From Blastomussa wellsi (Eukaryota; Cnidaria; Anthozoa; Scleractinia; Plerogyridae): 64,000 nt of DNA. Location of the stretch: positions 6,088,241-6,152,240 of the forward strand of contig OX393572.1 in NCBI GenBank assembly GCA_947652115.1, written 5' to 3'. Below the pieces are notes generated by a model that worked only from the letters and a program-made list of their open reading frames with translations, was not told the origin of the DNA and did not search any database. How positions within the stretch are numbered: the first letter of the stretch is position 1; every line of letters begins with the position of its first letter. Of this stretch, positions 62,900 through 64,000 are shown in pieces. A program made the translations under genes and the position numbers.

Positions 62900-63095
62900 G
62901 GATTGGTGGATGATTTAACGTCTTACACGAATATTGATAATCACTTACTCTGCGTATCTCACAACATTGCCAATGTGAGCGTCTTTTCTCTTAATAACTG
63001 ACCTCAGTGACTAAAGGAAAAACAAGATCAACAATAGTAATGAGATAGTTCCACCCATCAAGATTTTTTACGCGCTTTGGTAATTACGGGTCTAA
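62900..63095 (-). pseudogene. Gene 4: terminal exon relic at the right edge
   Basis: Homologue of the terminal membrane exon of genes 1 and 3, with the same acceptor (ATTTCAG). As in unit B, the in-frame reading from the acceptor gives Leu-Asp-Pro then a stop. The upstream exons of this copy would lie beyond 64,000. An AATAAA-containing stretch follows at about 62,870-62,885, as in the intact copies. Confidence 0.55.
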
Positions 63096-63181
63096 CTGAA
63101 ATATGCGTAGCGCTCAACACTATTCCGAGTAAAGCGCGCTGTTCTGTCCATTTCCTTATCACGTTCAGATACATGTTTTTA

Positions 63182-63459
63182 TGTAAACACACAAAATTGT
63201 TAGTCAACGTTTTCCCTAAGGAATAACAAGTGCCATATTTAATTGTAGAGGCCAGGCGTTTCGGGCACAGCCGTTCAGTGGATGTCCGTTGATTTCAGTG
63301 ATTCCACTGATGAAGGGCTATGTCCGAAATGTCTGGCCTCTACAGTTAAATATGTCACTTTCTATTCCTTTGGGAAATCGTTGACTAACAATTTTTTGTG
63401 TACTAGTACAGGTGTCACGCAGCTCGCAGATTTTTCTACGCCAATTTCTTATGTTTTTA
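63182..63459. mobile_element. Palindromic MITE inside a candidate exon, unit B'
   Basis: Same element, site and 9-bp flanks as in unit B. Confidence 0.55.
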
Positions 63460-64000
63460 TTTAGCCTGGTGTGAGTTAACGGCGCCTGTACTACGCCTGT
63501 ACTACGGCGCCTGAAGTACCTGTATTTCCTGGCGAAGCTTTTGTACACCTATTAATGTGGAACGTATTCAAAGTTAACTTGTTATCATTGTTTTAGTTCT
63601 ACAAGGTTTTAATTATGTATTATGTATGTATGTTTTAATTATGTATGTAGCTATGTATAGGTAACCATACGGTTTTGAGTTCATTTTGGAATTAATTTGT
63701 GCTTGTGAGTTTTTCAAAAATCTGAAATTGCAAGAGAAAAACCGTATGATTACATTATTTATAATAATAATATAAAAATGAAAAAATTCGCCTGGAGGAA
63801 GTGCTGTAAGATCTTTGTATTGCATACAGGAAGCGCGCATTTGACGCGGATTTGCCGATTTGCTGTTGCAGATCAGCTGATAATGCTTCGAACTGAAAGC
63901 GGCTCGTTAAAAACAATTGCAATTATAATCCAGAATTTCTATGTGTAATTTACACCGGTGTTACACGTTTTGCACTGGTGTTACACTTGAACTGCACTGC

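Overview
The window is non-coding-dense, AT-rich eukaryotic DNA, most likely from an anthozoan cnidarian such as a stony coral or sea anemone. The reasons are spliceosomal introns with canonical GT-AG sites, Penelope-like retroelement fragments, a tRNA-derived SINE and many short foldback elements of kinds I associate with coral genomes. The species is inferred, not proven. There are no prokaryotic genes, and almost every open frame over 60 codons is an intron or repeat artefact.

Layout. The window is a tandem array with higher-order structure A-B-A'-B': A about 1-17,692, B 17,693-36,190, A' 36,191-52,570, B' 52,571-64,000 (cut by the edge). A and A' are nearly identical, and so are B and B'. 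A and B are clearly related but diverged. So an ancestral ~18 kb unit duplicated and diverged, and the ~35-36 kb dimer then duplicated recently.

Genes. On the minus strand, each ~18 kb step carries one copy of a gene built almost wholly from micro-exons. After a 67-nt exon come alternating 29-nt and 46-nt exons, each with an AG acceptor and GT donor. One 29+46 pair is 75 nt, or 25 codons, and encodes a charged coiled-coil repeat (typical halves MADQNRDLKR and EVEELKKEGKEKEEA). Eight such repeats can be followed by a last exon with one membrane segment, a stop and an AATAAA signal. Copies: gene 0 (5' part only, 7,597 down to 360), gene 1 (25,162 to 8,452), gene 2 (43,723 to about 27,486, last exon disrupted), gene 3 (60,035 to 44,579), and gene 4 (only the 3' end, about 63,095 to 62,900). 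The true 5' end is not resolved, and I recognise no known family.

Repeats. Introns between micro-exons carry (GACT)n arrays, some over 400 bp. The spacers between successive genes hold a 17-bp satellite (TCTAATAAGCCACCCCC) that is short in A units and 1.9-2.5 kb in B units. The long 3' introns hold two ~112-bp tandem arrays, several MITE-like foldbacks and a SINE. Two Penelope-like fragments occur only in A. One is a GIY-YIG endonuclease end with an 11-bp target duplication. The other is a reverse transcriptase fragment. Their empty sites survive in the sister units.
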